Positions 1 through 9,885 of a stretch of 23,099 nt of DNA are shown piece by piece. Positions within the stretch are counted from its first letter, which is position 1. Each line of letters starts with the position of its first letter. The stretch is from the NCBI GenBank assembly GCA_003427395.1, contig BFEA01000399.1, forward strand, positions 686,008-709,106, in the 5' to 3' direction. The notes under the pieces are model-generated. The model ran no database searches and was not told where the DNA came from. It was given only the letters and a program-made list of their open reading frames with translations. The position numbers and the translations under genes are program-made. The stretch comes from Chara braunii. Taxonomy: Eukaryota > Streptophyta > Charophyceae > Charales > Characeae.

Positions 1-668
1 GTTATCTGGCGGCGCGCTTTACAATCGGGGGCGATGGCTTCATTGGTTCAACTACAACACGATGCGGATGACTGGCAGTTGACCATTCAGGAGGGCTGCG
101 TGTGCTTGCGAAGGATTGTGGAGGCTTTGTCTGCTAAGGGAAAGGATTGGCACGCGGTCAAAGGTGGGGCGGCGGTGTTGCTGTCCTGGACGGAAGACTC
201 GATGCAGAATATGTTGGATGTCATCTGGGAATGGGAGAAGGGGCCGGCTCCTCAGCAGGATTACAACAACAACACCAACAACAACAACGACACACACGAC
301 ACCAACTATACAATCTACATCAGTGATGGTGTCGGCAGTGCCAGCAGCAGCGATGACGACGACAACAACACCAACAACAACTTCAACAACAACTTCAACC
401 ACAACACTAACGCCAACGGTGTCGGCAGTGGCAGCAACGGTGATGACGACAACAATAACACCAACACCAACACCAACAACGACGACACATGCGACAACAA
501 CGACAAAAACAACAACACTTCCTCGATTTCTCCCCTCATTTGTAGGGGGTTTTCCTTTGCATTCTTGGTCTTTTGTCATCCTTCGGGTATGGGTGGGTTA
601 GCCATTGAGTAACGATTTAAGGGGATTGCCGACCCTTCATCCCAAATTGCCGGGTACTTTGATAGGTT
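1..668. repeat. Long direct repeat, copy 1
   Basis: This segment recurs at 10571-11466 in the same orientation, about 97% alike by eye outside a 288-N gap in the second copy. Similarity starts at the first base of the window and stops after GATAGGTT at 661-668, where the copies diverge abruptly. Differences cluster in the AAC/ACA-rich stretch. It could be one arm of a segmental duplication, a direct terminal repeat of a large element, or a haplotype or assembly duplication. No primer-binding site was seen just inside copy 1 and there is no TG...CA boundary, so an LTR reading is weak. Confidence 0.9.
34..612 (+). CDS. Hypothetical Asn/Asp-rich protein (192 aa), unrecognised
   Basis: I do not recognise this frame. 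Residues 1-70 are ordinary in composition, with several Trp and acidic residues and a short MASLVQLQHDADDW start. Residues about 75-165 are low-complexity Asn/Thr/Asp with short Gly-Val-Gly-Ser and Asp-Asp-Asp-Asp blocks, encoded by AAC/GAC triplet runs. The C-terminus is hydrophobic. The frame is open upstream to the window edge, so the true start may lie earlier; the ATG is simply the first in frame. The homologous frame at 10604-11410 keeps the reading frame despite about 15 substitutions, which mildly supports coding, but triplet repeats stay open easily. It could be an exon, part of a transposon protein, or fortuitous. Confidence 0.35.
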   Translation: MASLVQLQHDADDWQLTIQEGCVCLRRIVEALSAKGKDWHAVKGGAAVLLSWTEDSMQNMLDVIWEWEKGPAPQQDYNNNTNNNNDTHDTNYTIYISDGVGSASSSDDDDNNTNNNFNNNFNHNTNANGVGSGSNGDDDNNNTNTNTNNDDTCDNNDKNNNTSSISPLICRGFSFAFLVFCHPSGMGGLAIE

Positions 669-899
669 CACTCATTATATAATATTGTAATTCGAAGGGT
701 TGAATAACCCTCAAGTACTTTGATCATATTGAGTATAATATTAGAGTAGATAGTTATTTAAGTAGATAGTCCTATGTTATGTTTCCTATATGATACAACT
801 ACCAATGTTTAACCAAATGACAAAGTTCGAGTCTATTCATATCTCTTTCAATAATCTGACAAATTTAATCGACTCTTTATACAATGACCCATAAAGCTA
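669..899. other. AT-rich sequence, no gene seen
   Basis: AT-rich DNA between the end of the long repeat and the left end of the TIR element. I see no open frame of note, no tRNA primer-binding site immediately after the repeat, and no RNA gene. Confidence 0.6.
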
Positions 900-1417
900 C
901 AACAGAAAAATTTCCCAAAATTAAATAATCATTCTATAGTAAAATTACATTCTAAATTTCAAATTTTCATTCCATCTTAAAAACTGTCATTCGAATTGTA
1001 AAATTTTCCTTCTTACTTGAAAACTTTCATTCCAAGAATGGGGTATCCCTTCTTATTTGAACTGCATGCTAGAGATGGAATGAAAGTCTGGATAAGTTAA
1101 TGAAATATTTTAATTGGAATGTCATTCTAAGTAAAGATTTNCAGTCATAAATAGGTTAATCCAATCTAAATTAGAAGATATTTGTTGTAGTACAATGAAA
1201 TTTTATTTAAAACATTTCATAAACTCGTCCCGACTTTCATTTCATCTTGAACTAATGATGTAGTTGGAAGGGAAAACTATTTAGACTGTAAGTTATCAAA
1301 TAAAAATGAAAATTTTAAAATTTGACGAACATTGAAATGATAATCTATAAATATAAAAAAAAATCTTTTTTTATAATATTTTTTCAACTTTCATTTCTCG
1401 TGGGAATTTTTCTGTTG
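900..1417. mobile_element. MITE-like TIR element flanked by TA
   Basis: The left end CAACAGAAAAATTTCCCA (900-917) matches the reverse complement of the right end, CAACAGAAAAATTCCCAC (1400-1417), with one indel. Both ends are flanked by TA (898-899 and 1418-1419), the target duplication expected of Tc1/mariner-Stowaway-type elements. The 518-bp interior is AT-rich with no coding capacity. It repeats a CATTCCA/TGGAATG subterminal motif on both strands, including the 11-bp inverted pair CTTTCATTCCA (1024-1034) and TGGAATGAAAG (1076-1086). A two-base TSD can arise by chance, so superfamily assignment is tentative. Confidence 0.6.
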
Positions 1418-1569
1418 TAATTCATGATTATACTCTATCATATACAACCTCAAAGGGATACGTATTTGTCAAGNTTTTTTCAACTTTCATTTCTCGTGGG
1501 AATTTTTCTGTTGTAATTCATGATTATACTCTATCATATACAACCTCAAAGGGATACGTATTTGTCAAG
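1379..1569. repeat. 95-bp exact tandem duplication separated by one N
   Basis: Bases 1379-1473 and 1475-1569 read identically from TTTTTTCAACTTTC to TTTGTCAAG, with a single N at 1474 between them. The repeat includes the right end of the TIR element. An exact duplication hinged on one ambiguous base looks like two overlapping contig or read ends joined without collapsing the overlap, rather than a biological repeat. Confidence 0.9.
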
Positions 1570-4500
1570 TAGATGACATAATATTACGCTCGCTNTACTA
1601 TTCNTNNCTAAGGATTAATCATTCACTAAGTGGGTGATGAAATAATTAATTTGTATCTCATAACCTTCCAAAGNTTAAATATTCTTCCAANAAACAGTNA
1701 TCCCAATCAAACTTTATATCACACTGTCATATTGTTATAAACCTATTTCTACTAATCGATTTCTAACCGTCGAGATAACTAAGAATAATATTGTCCACCT
1801 TTACTCTACTAGTATCNTCTCTCATTATGATTATAATCGGTTTTTAGGGTNTCTTTACCATACACATCCCAAGCTTGTCCTTTCNGAATCTATACCAAAG
1901 ATCGAGGCTCCTTGTACCAGAGTAGTCCTAATATACGTTAATTCACTGTCANATGAGCGTACCTATCAAGTAGATAACTTCGCTACAGTACAATGTTGGC
2001 AGTATAACAACTCTAAAATATATATATCCTGATAGTCTCACTATATTCAGTAAGCTTTCAGCGAGGGTAATTATTTTAGGCAGATACTCATAAGCTCATA
2101 CGTCGCACGACATAACCTCAAGAGTCAGACTAGTATCGAGAAAACGAGTTTATCATGAANATCTATATCATATAACTTNAATAATTAGATGATCAATTTA
2201 GATTTTGTAAGCAATAATTAATTTACAAACTTATAATTNGAATATATGACTTATGACCTCNCAAACACACGTGGCCTTCAAGTATGCATCCTAACAATTA
2301 AACCATTTTCTAAGGTTNGAGAGGTTTGTTCAANATTCACCTACATCATCTAACTTCAAAAGGGAACTAATAGTACACATCGTCTTTCTTTCCCTACTTC
2401 TGCGGGACTCTTTCTAATCTTTCAAGAGAGGTACCATAACGANAAGACATAGGGGATATATAATCTTGCATTAATTTCCCTGGTATGAAAAATCATTACG
2501 AAGTCAATNTGACTTACCTCTTTGTAGACTTTTTGACAATGAACGGGACTAGGGATTTTATCCTCATTATAACAAGTGTTTCAGTCTTGTTAGCCGAGGA
2601 CGGGACAAAAAACACTTGAATCCACTATGGTTGTCTTTCGGACAATTCCCCTATATGATGGGTAAGAGATAACCCTGCCTAAATAGTTATGACATAGAAA
2701 GAGAAGTGCAGGGTCTGGCTCAACACATAGGAAAAGATCCGTTGGTACAACTTACATATCGAAGGGCAGATTAAGACGCATGATGACGATAGAAACGCAA
2801 GGCGAGACAGTCGAAGAAAGACAGTTACGTATGAAGAATAATCAGGTAGGATGGAGATAGAAAAAAAGAGAACCTATAGTCAGACAAATACAGAAAACTT
2901 ACTTTAAAGTATGGTAAGGTGCGGTATAGTATTCCTCACAAAAATTACTAAGCCCTTTTACCAAAGGAGGTGGTATCCTTGTGTAAGTCATCCTAATAAT
3001 GACACAATCACACACCATCTCATTTCTCTTTCCTTTTTTCACTTTCCGCAAATCCTTCTCCTATTCTGTGAACTTAATAGGCATATTAAGAGATATTCTT
3101 CTGTCGCCTTTCTCTTATTTTGTCGATTTGTAGCTTATGTGCCTTAGATGGCACAACACGCCCCGACAATACATATAAAACAGTATTTGTAAGCTCACGA
3201 TTAATAGAAGTTAATAAGTAAGAGTGATAATGACGCGATACTTAAGTTAACACATCACGCCCATATGATTAAGAAAATCATGATGCGAGCAATGCTAGGG
3301 AGGACTATATAGAGGTGAGGTGAGATAGTAACGGGAATGACTACGTTTATCTAGCATCAGAATAAATTGAGCATGAGTATAAGTAAAGTTAGATTGAATT
3401 GATTATTTATCTCTCTGCTCTTGATGACTTAAAGGTCTTTCGNTGGGTAACTAACCATGAAAATTTGTTTACTTGCTCGCGACGACACTTTGTTTTAGCA
3501 ACNGTTAAAGCATCCTGGTCCGTCCTCGACTCGCATCAAACCAAGGCCATAGGAGATATGAAGTGTCCACGAAAAGTAGACACTACGATTTAATGTTGTA
3601 ATTTATTATTATAGCCTCAACTTATTAGGAACCATTATGACGCTATAACTTATAGACTATGATAGAGTGAGCAAGAGATTAAGTGTCACCCTAGATATAA
3701 ACAATCACTGTCATCCTAGATTAAACAATAGATAAAAAACATGTCAAGCTAATAGATCAAACACATGNCGAAACTCGGATCAAGGCAAGAGATAACATCA
3801 TAGATGACATAAAAAACTTGCACATGGGCGGTTTGAAAGGATATGAATGAAATATTACCAAGTTTTTCCTCCATTGGAAATAACATTGTCGCCTATAGTC
3901 TAATGAGAATACAACTAGTAACGTATTACTATGTTCGGTGCCAACATGAAAGTTCAATTGACGACTCAAACACAGGAGGACGTAGACATCACACGATGTG
4001 TTGAACAACATGACTTAATAAGCAAAAATAATTACGAGTCACCTCGTAGTTTTCATGTCTCTAATACTACGTCTCAATGATTATCATGTCTGCCTCTTCT
4101 AATAATTTTTTTTCTATCATTCTTGCACCCTCAATCTCTCTTCCTGCTGGTAACTCGCTTGTCATTAGCAGATCACATTGGGTCATAAAACATAANAGTT
4201 TGAGACAACAATACTACTTGATGTGNTACCGCTTGTCAAGGCCTCTCTAACATATAAGAGTGATTACTCCCACAAATTACGCTACCACTGTCTAAAGCCA
4301 TTACCTAAAATGNCCGTCACAGTTTTTACATTGTTGCCAATGACTCTAATCATACTAGGGTCTATAACGGAGGTACCTCTAAGATATTTATCATACCCAC
4401 GTCGTGGATTTCACAAGTGTTAAGGATTCATGCTCAAACTAACCTTTGTTAGTATATACAAGGACGTTGAAAGTAAGTTCCTCACAGTTTTCATCTAAAA

Positions 4501-5991
4501 TAATCTTAGGACTAAGTATTCCTTATTTTATACGAGAAGTAGCCCAAATACAAGATTAAGATATGACCCTAATAGTGAAACTATTAGTAACGACTACCTA
4601 TTAAAGAATCGAGACTGAAAAAATCATGCGCTGGGATCCGTAAACTTTTCAGCATCCAACTTTTATCGAGGTCCCTATTATCGACGCATATCAAAGATGT
4701 GGTGAGTTTTTTACCTTTTAACGTCGTAAATAAAACATTGACTAGACAACTCCGCTGCACAAGGAACAAAAGTCCGTCATAACCCAACAACTTACACATT
4801 GTTATGGAAATATAGACAAGGAAAGTAGTTCGAGAGCAAAGTCGACTAACTACAAATAAATGGAACAGTCAATCACGCGTCTGTATCTCCTCAACTTTTT
4901 GAGAATTTAGGGGAGTCAATGAGATTCATGAATCTCTTAACAACTTAAGTTGACAGACGAGGCTATACAGATAAATGACCCGAGTACGTAAACAAAAAGA
5001 AGGATCCTGGATACGCGGACACCTCCTTCAATTCGTTATTCTAACTTCAAACTACTATGCAAAAATATTACACTCACAAGTTGTATCTTTGACATAGACT
5101 CCTAACTATCCTATACCCTAGTTCGTTCCTTAAGGACTTTTGTAGGCAGTTGAAGTCCTTGACAATGTGAATATGTTCGCATTGTTTGTGTGACTTCACA
5201 CTACTGCATAAAACGTTCTTAGTGTCTAACCAACGGTAATTCAAGTCATATGTCAGAAGTTGTATTGGTTTATCTAAAGGTTATCATTTTGCCACGATCA
5301 TCGTCTTACCATACTCACGTTCGTTCTTTGAGGATCTCGGTTGGAAAGCGAGATCCCCGGTAACGACACAACTTGTCGGTCACGGCTGTCCCACACCTTG
5401 TGGCGAGCGCAGGANCTCACACTCGTGTCATGCAGGATTAAGGTANTGATTTTGTGTCAACGGAGATACCACTCCGATCGTGCGTGCCAACTATACCTCT
5501 CGTGGCTTCCTGCGACAGGACAAAGCTCCTCGAGGTACAACTCACCTCTACCCGAGGGGTTGTCACCACCCTCAGATAGGCGTATCCCTACTGAGCTACT
5601 GACTCAAGTATGAAGACTTTTACTTGCAATCGCAGAGATAAGTCAACCNAGGGCGTTTGCTCGATCGTCGTAGCATAGATATACACACAGTTGAACGCCT
5701 AAGACTGACTCGTTTNCGTGTCGGGCATCGGGGCGCTGATCTCTCGGACCGACTTACAATTCAGGTCGACTCAANTGATGATCTTTCACTCATGCTAAAT
5801 TTTATTCTAGGTGCACTTAACCCATAAATTATATATACTACAAAAAATCATTTCAAATNGATACAAACATAATGAATACATTTCAAACGTTTAGACTTAA
5901 CAGCAAGGATATCTCTTTTACACATTTGTTTACACCAACAGAGACAAACATCAGGANGAACAAAGTTTGAACTTTTGGAAGGGAAGCAACA
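1570..5991. other. Long AT-rich tract with scattered Ns, nothing recognised
   Basis: About 4.4 kb with frequent single Ns. Open frames are short (under about 90 codons) and show no domain I can name on either strand. I found no convincing reverse transcriptase, integrase, transposase, rRNA or tRNA. A frame at 3399-3593 faintly recalls Copia RT wording but lacks its diagnostic motifs. Dinucleotide use is odd over much of it, with CG not rarer than GC and GT/AC exceeding TG/CA in the parts counted by hand (see findings). Confidence 0.55.
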
Positions 5992-6126
5992 TAGGCTCTT
6001 GGTTTTTCAAACAGGCATCACAAATAAAGTAGGCTCATGACCTTTCAAAACATGCATCAAAATAAAAGGTAAGCTCATGNCCTTTCAAAACATGCATAAA
6101 AAAAGTAGGCTNATGGCATGTCAAAG
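5992..6126. repeat. ~38-bp minisatellite, about 3.5 units
   Basis: Units start with TAGGCTC or TAAGCTC at 5992, 6030, 6070 and 6106 (spacings 38, 40 and 36). The shared core is CTCATGACCTTTCAAAACAT followed by an A-rich tail. The first unit is the most diverged and the last is incomplete. Confidence 0.8.
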
Positions 6127-7102
6127 AAATTGACATGAATAAGATTTTCTGACCTTGCCAATTATCCTAATTTATTTAGCATCAAGAAGGAGTAGAGTCC
6201 GAAAATCCAAACCAAATGTACAAAGGTTAGGTGTCNACGAAATGTCTGAGTCGAGGNTTAGGAAAACATAAGTTTCTTAATGCGAGTTCAGTGAATAACA
6301 TGTGGTTAGTCGTTTTACTGACCTGCAAANAAGAGTAAACCACATTACACAATCCTAACATAGTAAGTCATTCATTCACTTCCACACACATTACACTTGT
6401 GTTTCCAAACCTCTCTGCCATACATTCCTTTTTCGACTCGGTCTTTCAAGGACCTCTTTTGACCAAACACGGACCCTTCAGACACTGACCCGAAAATTAG
6501 AAATGCCATTTAGTGCCAAGGTTGATGCAAAGTGTGGGTAGTTGAGTGAGGGTTGAGTTGGCGAACCAACCTGTTACCACAAAACAACAATATGTAGTCT
6601 TCTATAGACTTATAATGAGTCCTCTTGATTAAGATGACATTTTTTTTTCTCTCTCCCTCTGCCTCGTCGTCGTCGTCGTCGTCTGCTCACCGCTCCCCGC
6701 TACACAAGACGATCCGTTTACGATGTGCAACATATTGAGACCATAGTACTGAGGATGACTGACACAAGTGAGCACTCCAACGAGCCGGGCGGATCACGGA
6801 TCCGCCATCATGACATCACCAGCGGATGTATCACGCATCCCACAGTCTCCTCCCTCGATTAAGGCAGGCAGCGGATGTAAAGTCGAGGTCACCTGCCCCA
6901 TCGCTCCACATGGCACCTCTTGGATGGCTAAGAGTGCATAGCCTCTTACCAAGTTACGACACCTCCAAACGGAACACACTGTGGTGATTATAGACACGAA
7001 GACAACCTCACATCATGGCCGCGTTCGCCCTCCCTGATACTTACGGATGAGGGCGCCGAAGCTCAGTGTAGGCGACAAGTACGTCTCCTCCTCATCACCT
7101 TG
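6127..7102. other. Non-coding stretch with (CGT)n and a small palindrome
   Basis: No gene recognised. It becomes more GC-rich after 6660. It holds a CGT triplet run at 6665-6683 and a perfect 8-bp hairpin GGCGGATC-ACG-GATCCGCC at 6788-6806. The short frames in 6790-7000 have no recognisable domain. Confidence 0.5.
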
Positions 7103-7199
7103 TTTCTTCTTCTTCTTCTTCTTCTTCTTCTTCTTCTTCTTCTCCTTCTTCGTCTTCTCTTTCTTCTTCTTCTTTTTCTTCTTCTTTCCCTTCTTCGTG
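7103..7199. repeat. (TTC)n microsatellite and pyrimidine tract
   Basis: Near-perfect TTC/CTT repeats, pure for about the first 40 bases and then interrupted by CCTTC, GTC and TTTTT variants. The purine/pyrimidine strand asymmetry continues more weakly to about 7330. It produces poly-Phe, poly-Leu or poly-Arg frames that should not be taken as genes. Confidence 0.9.
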
Positions 7200-7713
7200 C
7201 GCCTTCTCCTTCCACGCGACTACCTTTTCCCTCTCCGCACACCTCCTTACTTTTGTGCAACTATTCCGTCTCGCTTTTTCTTTTGGGCACTCTGCTTCCT
7301 TCTCGCGGCGCTCCCCTTTTCTCTATGGCCGCCATCTCTTTCCTTCCAACCGCGCAGTATCCCTTACCGCATCGCCCTTCTTCCTCCTCTCATCGCCCTC
7401 CTCTTGCGATCTTCCCTCCNTCGTTGTTANTTCCCACATAGCGGTCGGATGNAACTTCCATCGAGCTATTTNTCNAAATCGAGATCCGTGAAGTACCAGT
7501 GGTACTTATCAATGAATTTGTCGTCGATCCCTTGATAGATTCATTAAAACAAACTACCGACTATAACTACGGGTCATANAAAAAATAAGATAATAAAAAT
7601 AATAAGANGGGGAATCTAATTGTTAAAAATAATTAAAATAAAGAAAACAAAAGAAAATAGAAGGATCTAACNGCTAACTACCTCAGACTGCCAAGTGCCG
7701 TGCCCCTGTTTTT
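7200..7713. other. Pyrimidine-rich then AT-rich sequence, no gene seen
   Basis: CT-rich sequence continues to about 7420, followed by AT-rich DNA with several Ns around 7420-7680. I see no coding or RNA feature. Confidence 0.5.
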
Positions 7714-7789
7714 CAAACGGGGCTAACTGTGACTATTAACTCTAACAAACTTTGATTTCGAGGTCACGGGTTCAATCCCCACCCGTTTG
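7714..7789 (+). other. tRNA-like segment or SINE head, degenerate
   Basis: A 76-nt span closes on itself like a tRNA: CAAACGG (7714-7720) pairs with CCGTTTG (7783-7789). An internal B-box-like GGTTCAATCCC lies at 7769-7779, where the T loop should be. The A box and anticodon arm are not convincing (no TRGYNNARNNGG match), so this is probably a decayed tRNA or tRNA-derived SINE remnant rather than a working gene. No plausible anticodon is assigned. Confidence 0.4.
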
Positions 7790-7826
7790 GACGCGGGGCG
7801 AAACCATAGTGAAGTTTCTCATAAAA

Positions 7827-7913
7827 GGAGTTAGCTCGGGGCCGGATGGATTCGATCCTCGAGTTACATGATCCTCAATCCGCACCGAAACCCACTGAGC
7901 TAGCTCCTACTCC
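7827..7913 (-). other. tRNA-derived SINE-like segment
   Basis: On the minus strand the RNA polymerase III A box TAGCTCAGTGGG (7891-7902) is followed by the B box GGATCGAATCC (7848-7858). The ends GAGCTAGCTCC (7897-7907) and GGAGTTAGCTC (7827-7837) are near-perfect inverted repeats. The A-to-B spacing of about 33 nt fits a tRNA-derived promoter. The fold is not a clean cloverleaf, so a SINE head or tRNA pseudogene is more likely than a functional tRNA. Confidence 0.5.
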
Positions 7914-8170
7914 GGTTAGAAGAGGAGCAACTCAGGTATAGGTACAGTATTTAGGCTCATCTCACCTAGTTGCCTGATCCCATTTTTCGTTTTAGAAGGG
8001 TTTAGGCTAAATTGTCGGATATAGGTTGGCTGTCGTAGGTATTTTACACCTTTTTATGGTCGCCCCGGCCATATGGCGAGGCCTGTACTAATTTAACCTT
8101 ACTAAAAATATACCGCCTTTAAATTTTTCGGGCGTGCNGTAGATTTGCCTGACACANAATAACCCAANCG

Positions 8171-8200
8171 ACCCCTCGACGTTCGTCGTCGAGGGGTTTT
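8171..8200. repeat. Perfect 11-bp-stem hairpin followed by T run
   Basis: ACCCCTCGACG (8171-8181), loop TTCGT, CGTCGAGGGGT (8187-8197), then further Ts. It has the shape of a Rho-independent terminator, but there is no bacterial context here. In plant DNA it is more simply a palindrome of unknown origin. Confidence 0.75.
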
Positions 8201-8502
8201 ATTATTTCTACGCTTCTTATTTTTAACGAGCCTCGTGCCAAGGCACACACCTTGTGCACAGTTGGNTTAGGCATCTTTCAGCTATTGAGGTCGGTGTGTA
8301 AGCTATATTCTGATAATTGAATCCTCGACCTCTTCGGTTGAAGGGTATTATCTCTAATCCTAATCATCATAGCGCGCGTTATACTAACGAAGTTTTCTCA
8401 CTAATCAACCTCNGTCTCAGTGGTCGGGGAAANTCNTTTCAGAGCGTCGCGCTAAAGCGTGCACACCTCTTTTTATCTCAGGCCGGCCCAAGCATGGTAG
8501 CC

Positions 8503-8588
8503 GATATCGTCGCTGTGTCGAATGCAAAAGCATGGCCAAATACCCTTGTGAGGGTATTTGGTCTTACAGCGGACACAAAGGACNATAT
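8503..8588. mobile_element. Small MITE-like palindrome
   Basis: Centre: CCAAATACCCT (8536-8546), loop TGTG, AGGGTATTTGG (8551-8561), an 11-bp perfect stem. The arms continue imperfectly outward: ATATCGTC..TGTGTC on the left matches the reverse complement of GGACACAAAGGACNATAT on the right. No target-site duplication was identified, so the exact ends are uncertain. It encodes nothing. Confidence 0.45.
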
Positions 8589-8981
8589 TTCCCCCTCTGG
8601 CCTTCAAGATAAATTGAGGTACTGTTACTATCCGGTANAGGCATTAAAAAAAGTTGTTCAATTNATCCNCTTGGATTGGATTATAATTATAGGAAGGGAG
8701 CACAAATGGAAGAGGGGGATTAGGTTGCCTTTATAAAACAACTAGATCTCATAGGACATATTTTACAAATTAATCCCAANGAGGAAATCTTGCTATCACT
8801 ATTCAAGTTGGCTCACAATAACGAAGAGATCTCAATCGAGAAGAGGAACATAGATGGGTAGATAATCACCTCATCTTCATGATTAGGATATTGAAACCAA
8901 AATCTACGTGGCTGGCATAGACCGGACACTCTCATTTCCTTCCTTGCACTCGACCCTATTGAGTGCATATAAACCTCTTGA

Positions 8982-9413
8982 GGAGGTAGGGGTCGGCTAT
9001 ACAAAAGAGCCCTTCATACATTAACGACCAAATCTACATACAAAATGTTGAAACCACGTTTAAATTTAAAAGATCGAGTGGTGACTAGATGGATAAACCA
9101 TCTTAAAGTAACTAAGGAGGCTCTTAAGTTAATCAAGTGGTCCCAGTTTATAAAATCCAAACCAGCTAAAGTAGCCTCGCTACAATGGCAAATCGAGCAC
9201 CGTTGTCTCCCGATAAATGATTGGCTGATAGATCGCAGCATGTTGGAACAAAGAGGAATGACATTCCTATGGTGCAAATTCTGTAAGACAGTCTTCTCGT
9301 CAAGAATCANTATTCATGAAACCATTGAACATGTGTTTCTGCAATGTCCGGGTGCTATATGGCTTTGGAGATGCTTGGACCAAATTTGGAGTCAATTTGA
9401 CCCCNTATGTTAA
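8982..9413 (+). pseudogene. LINE (L1-type) ORF2 C-terminal fragment with RVT-type zinc-binding domain
   Basis: This frame runs from a stop at 8979-8981 to TAA at 9411-9413. It begins with a Tyr-Lys-x-Leu element (GRLYKRALHTLTTKSTYKML) like the spacer before the zinc-binding domain in plant L1 ORF2. It continues with SKPAKVASLQWQIEHRCLP, a CxxC pair (WCKFCKT) and ETIEHVFLQCPG, which together match the zf-RVT pattern of non-LTR retrotransposons. The ATG at 9045 is only the first Met; the real protein would start far upstream, and no RT or endonuclease is present, so this is a fragment. It is close in sequence to the minus-strand copy at 16150-16530. Confidence 0.85.
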
Positions 9414-9497
9414 TCGCCACGGAATTAGGAGGCAATTTTGTNATAATCATGGAATCTCGACCCTTATGTGAGTTTAGTTTACCCAACCAGATCTCAA

Positions 9498-9798
9498 GAG
9501 CGGAAATAACANTTCTTCGGATACCAGCAAGCCAGGTCGTACATCATTGAAATTGTTTGTGTTGCCATCCACAAGGCCTGGACCCAACAAAAAGATTTCC
9601 TAGCTCAAATGACAGACCAAGTCCGCAACTTGGTGAGCTAGATGTTCTCACGAGCGGAAAGAACACCTNTTCGGATACCGACAAGCNAGGTCGCACGTCA
9701 TTGATANTGTTCATGCTGCCGTCTACAAGGCCTGGACCCAACTCANNGACTTCGAAGCCCAAATGACAGATCGAGTCCGGAGAATANAACAACTAGCC
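9498..9798. repeat. 154-bp diverged tandem duplication in LINE 3' region
   Basis: Copies start at 9498 and 9652, each with GAGCGGAAA, and share AAGGCCTGGACCCAAC and CAAATGACAGA among many positions, with perhaps three quarters identity. Copy 1 contains in-frame stops; copy 2 is open. The unit length is not a multiple of three, so the copies are not one continuous coding repeat. An old duplication or the joining of two related LINE copies would explain it. Confidence 0.75.
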
Positions 9799-9885
9799 CT
9801 TTTTAAGCAACTATGGCTGGACCCGAACAAGAAACTAGGGNAATTTCACACAACACAACGCATAATGTGGAAGCCTTGGTGCTAG
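9652..9885 (+). pseudogene. Probable LINE ORF2 C-terminal tail
   Basis: A 78-codon frame with no internal start requirement runs to TAG at 9883-9885. It begins ERKEHLFGYRQARSHVID, has a YKAWTQL segment and ends GxFHTTQRIMWKPWC. The preceding tandem copy shows the corresponding YQQARSYIIEIV and HKAWTQQ wording, so the peptide is conserved between two diverged copies, evidence of past protein selection. Position after the zinc-binding domain suggests it is the extreme C-terminus of the same LINE. I do not know a named domain for it. Confidence 0.5.

Noticed and set aside
52-579. Minus-strand Val-rich frame opposite the Asn-rich frame
   Set aside because: It is the shadow of AAC/ACA triplet repeats and has no independent signal.
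3399-3593. Possible Copia reverse transcriptase fragment (SWSVLDSHQTKAIG...KCPRKVDTTI)
   Set aside because: The wording loosely recalls the block before the Copia YVDD motif, but no YVDD follows, the frame ends at once, and no integrase or Gag is nearby. The plain reversed string is also open here.
5992-6126. CRISPR array
   Set aside because: Units are direct tandem repeats with no unique spacers, in a plant-type sequence.
7047-7535. Long poly-Phe, poly-Leu and poly-Arg frames
   Set aside because: They are translations of the TTC microsatellite and surrounding pyrimidine tract.
7714-7913. Functional tRNA genes
   Set aside because: B boxes and some pairing are present, but neither segment gives a full cloverleaf with a convincing anticodon arm; SINE heads or pseudogenes fit better.
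8317-8736. 139-codon frame
   Set aside because: It crosses a palindromic MITE-like element and several Ns and has no protein signature.
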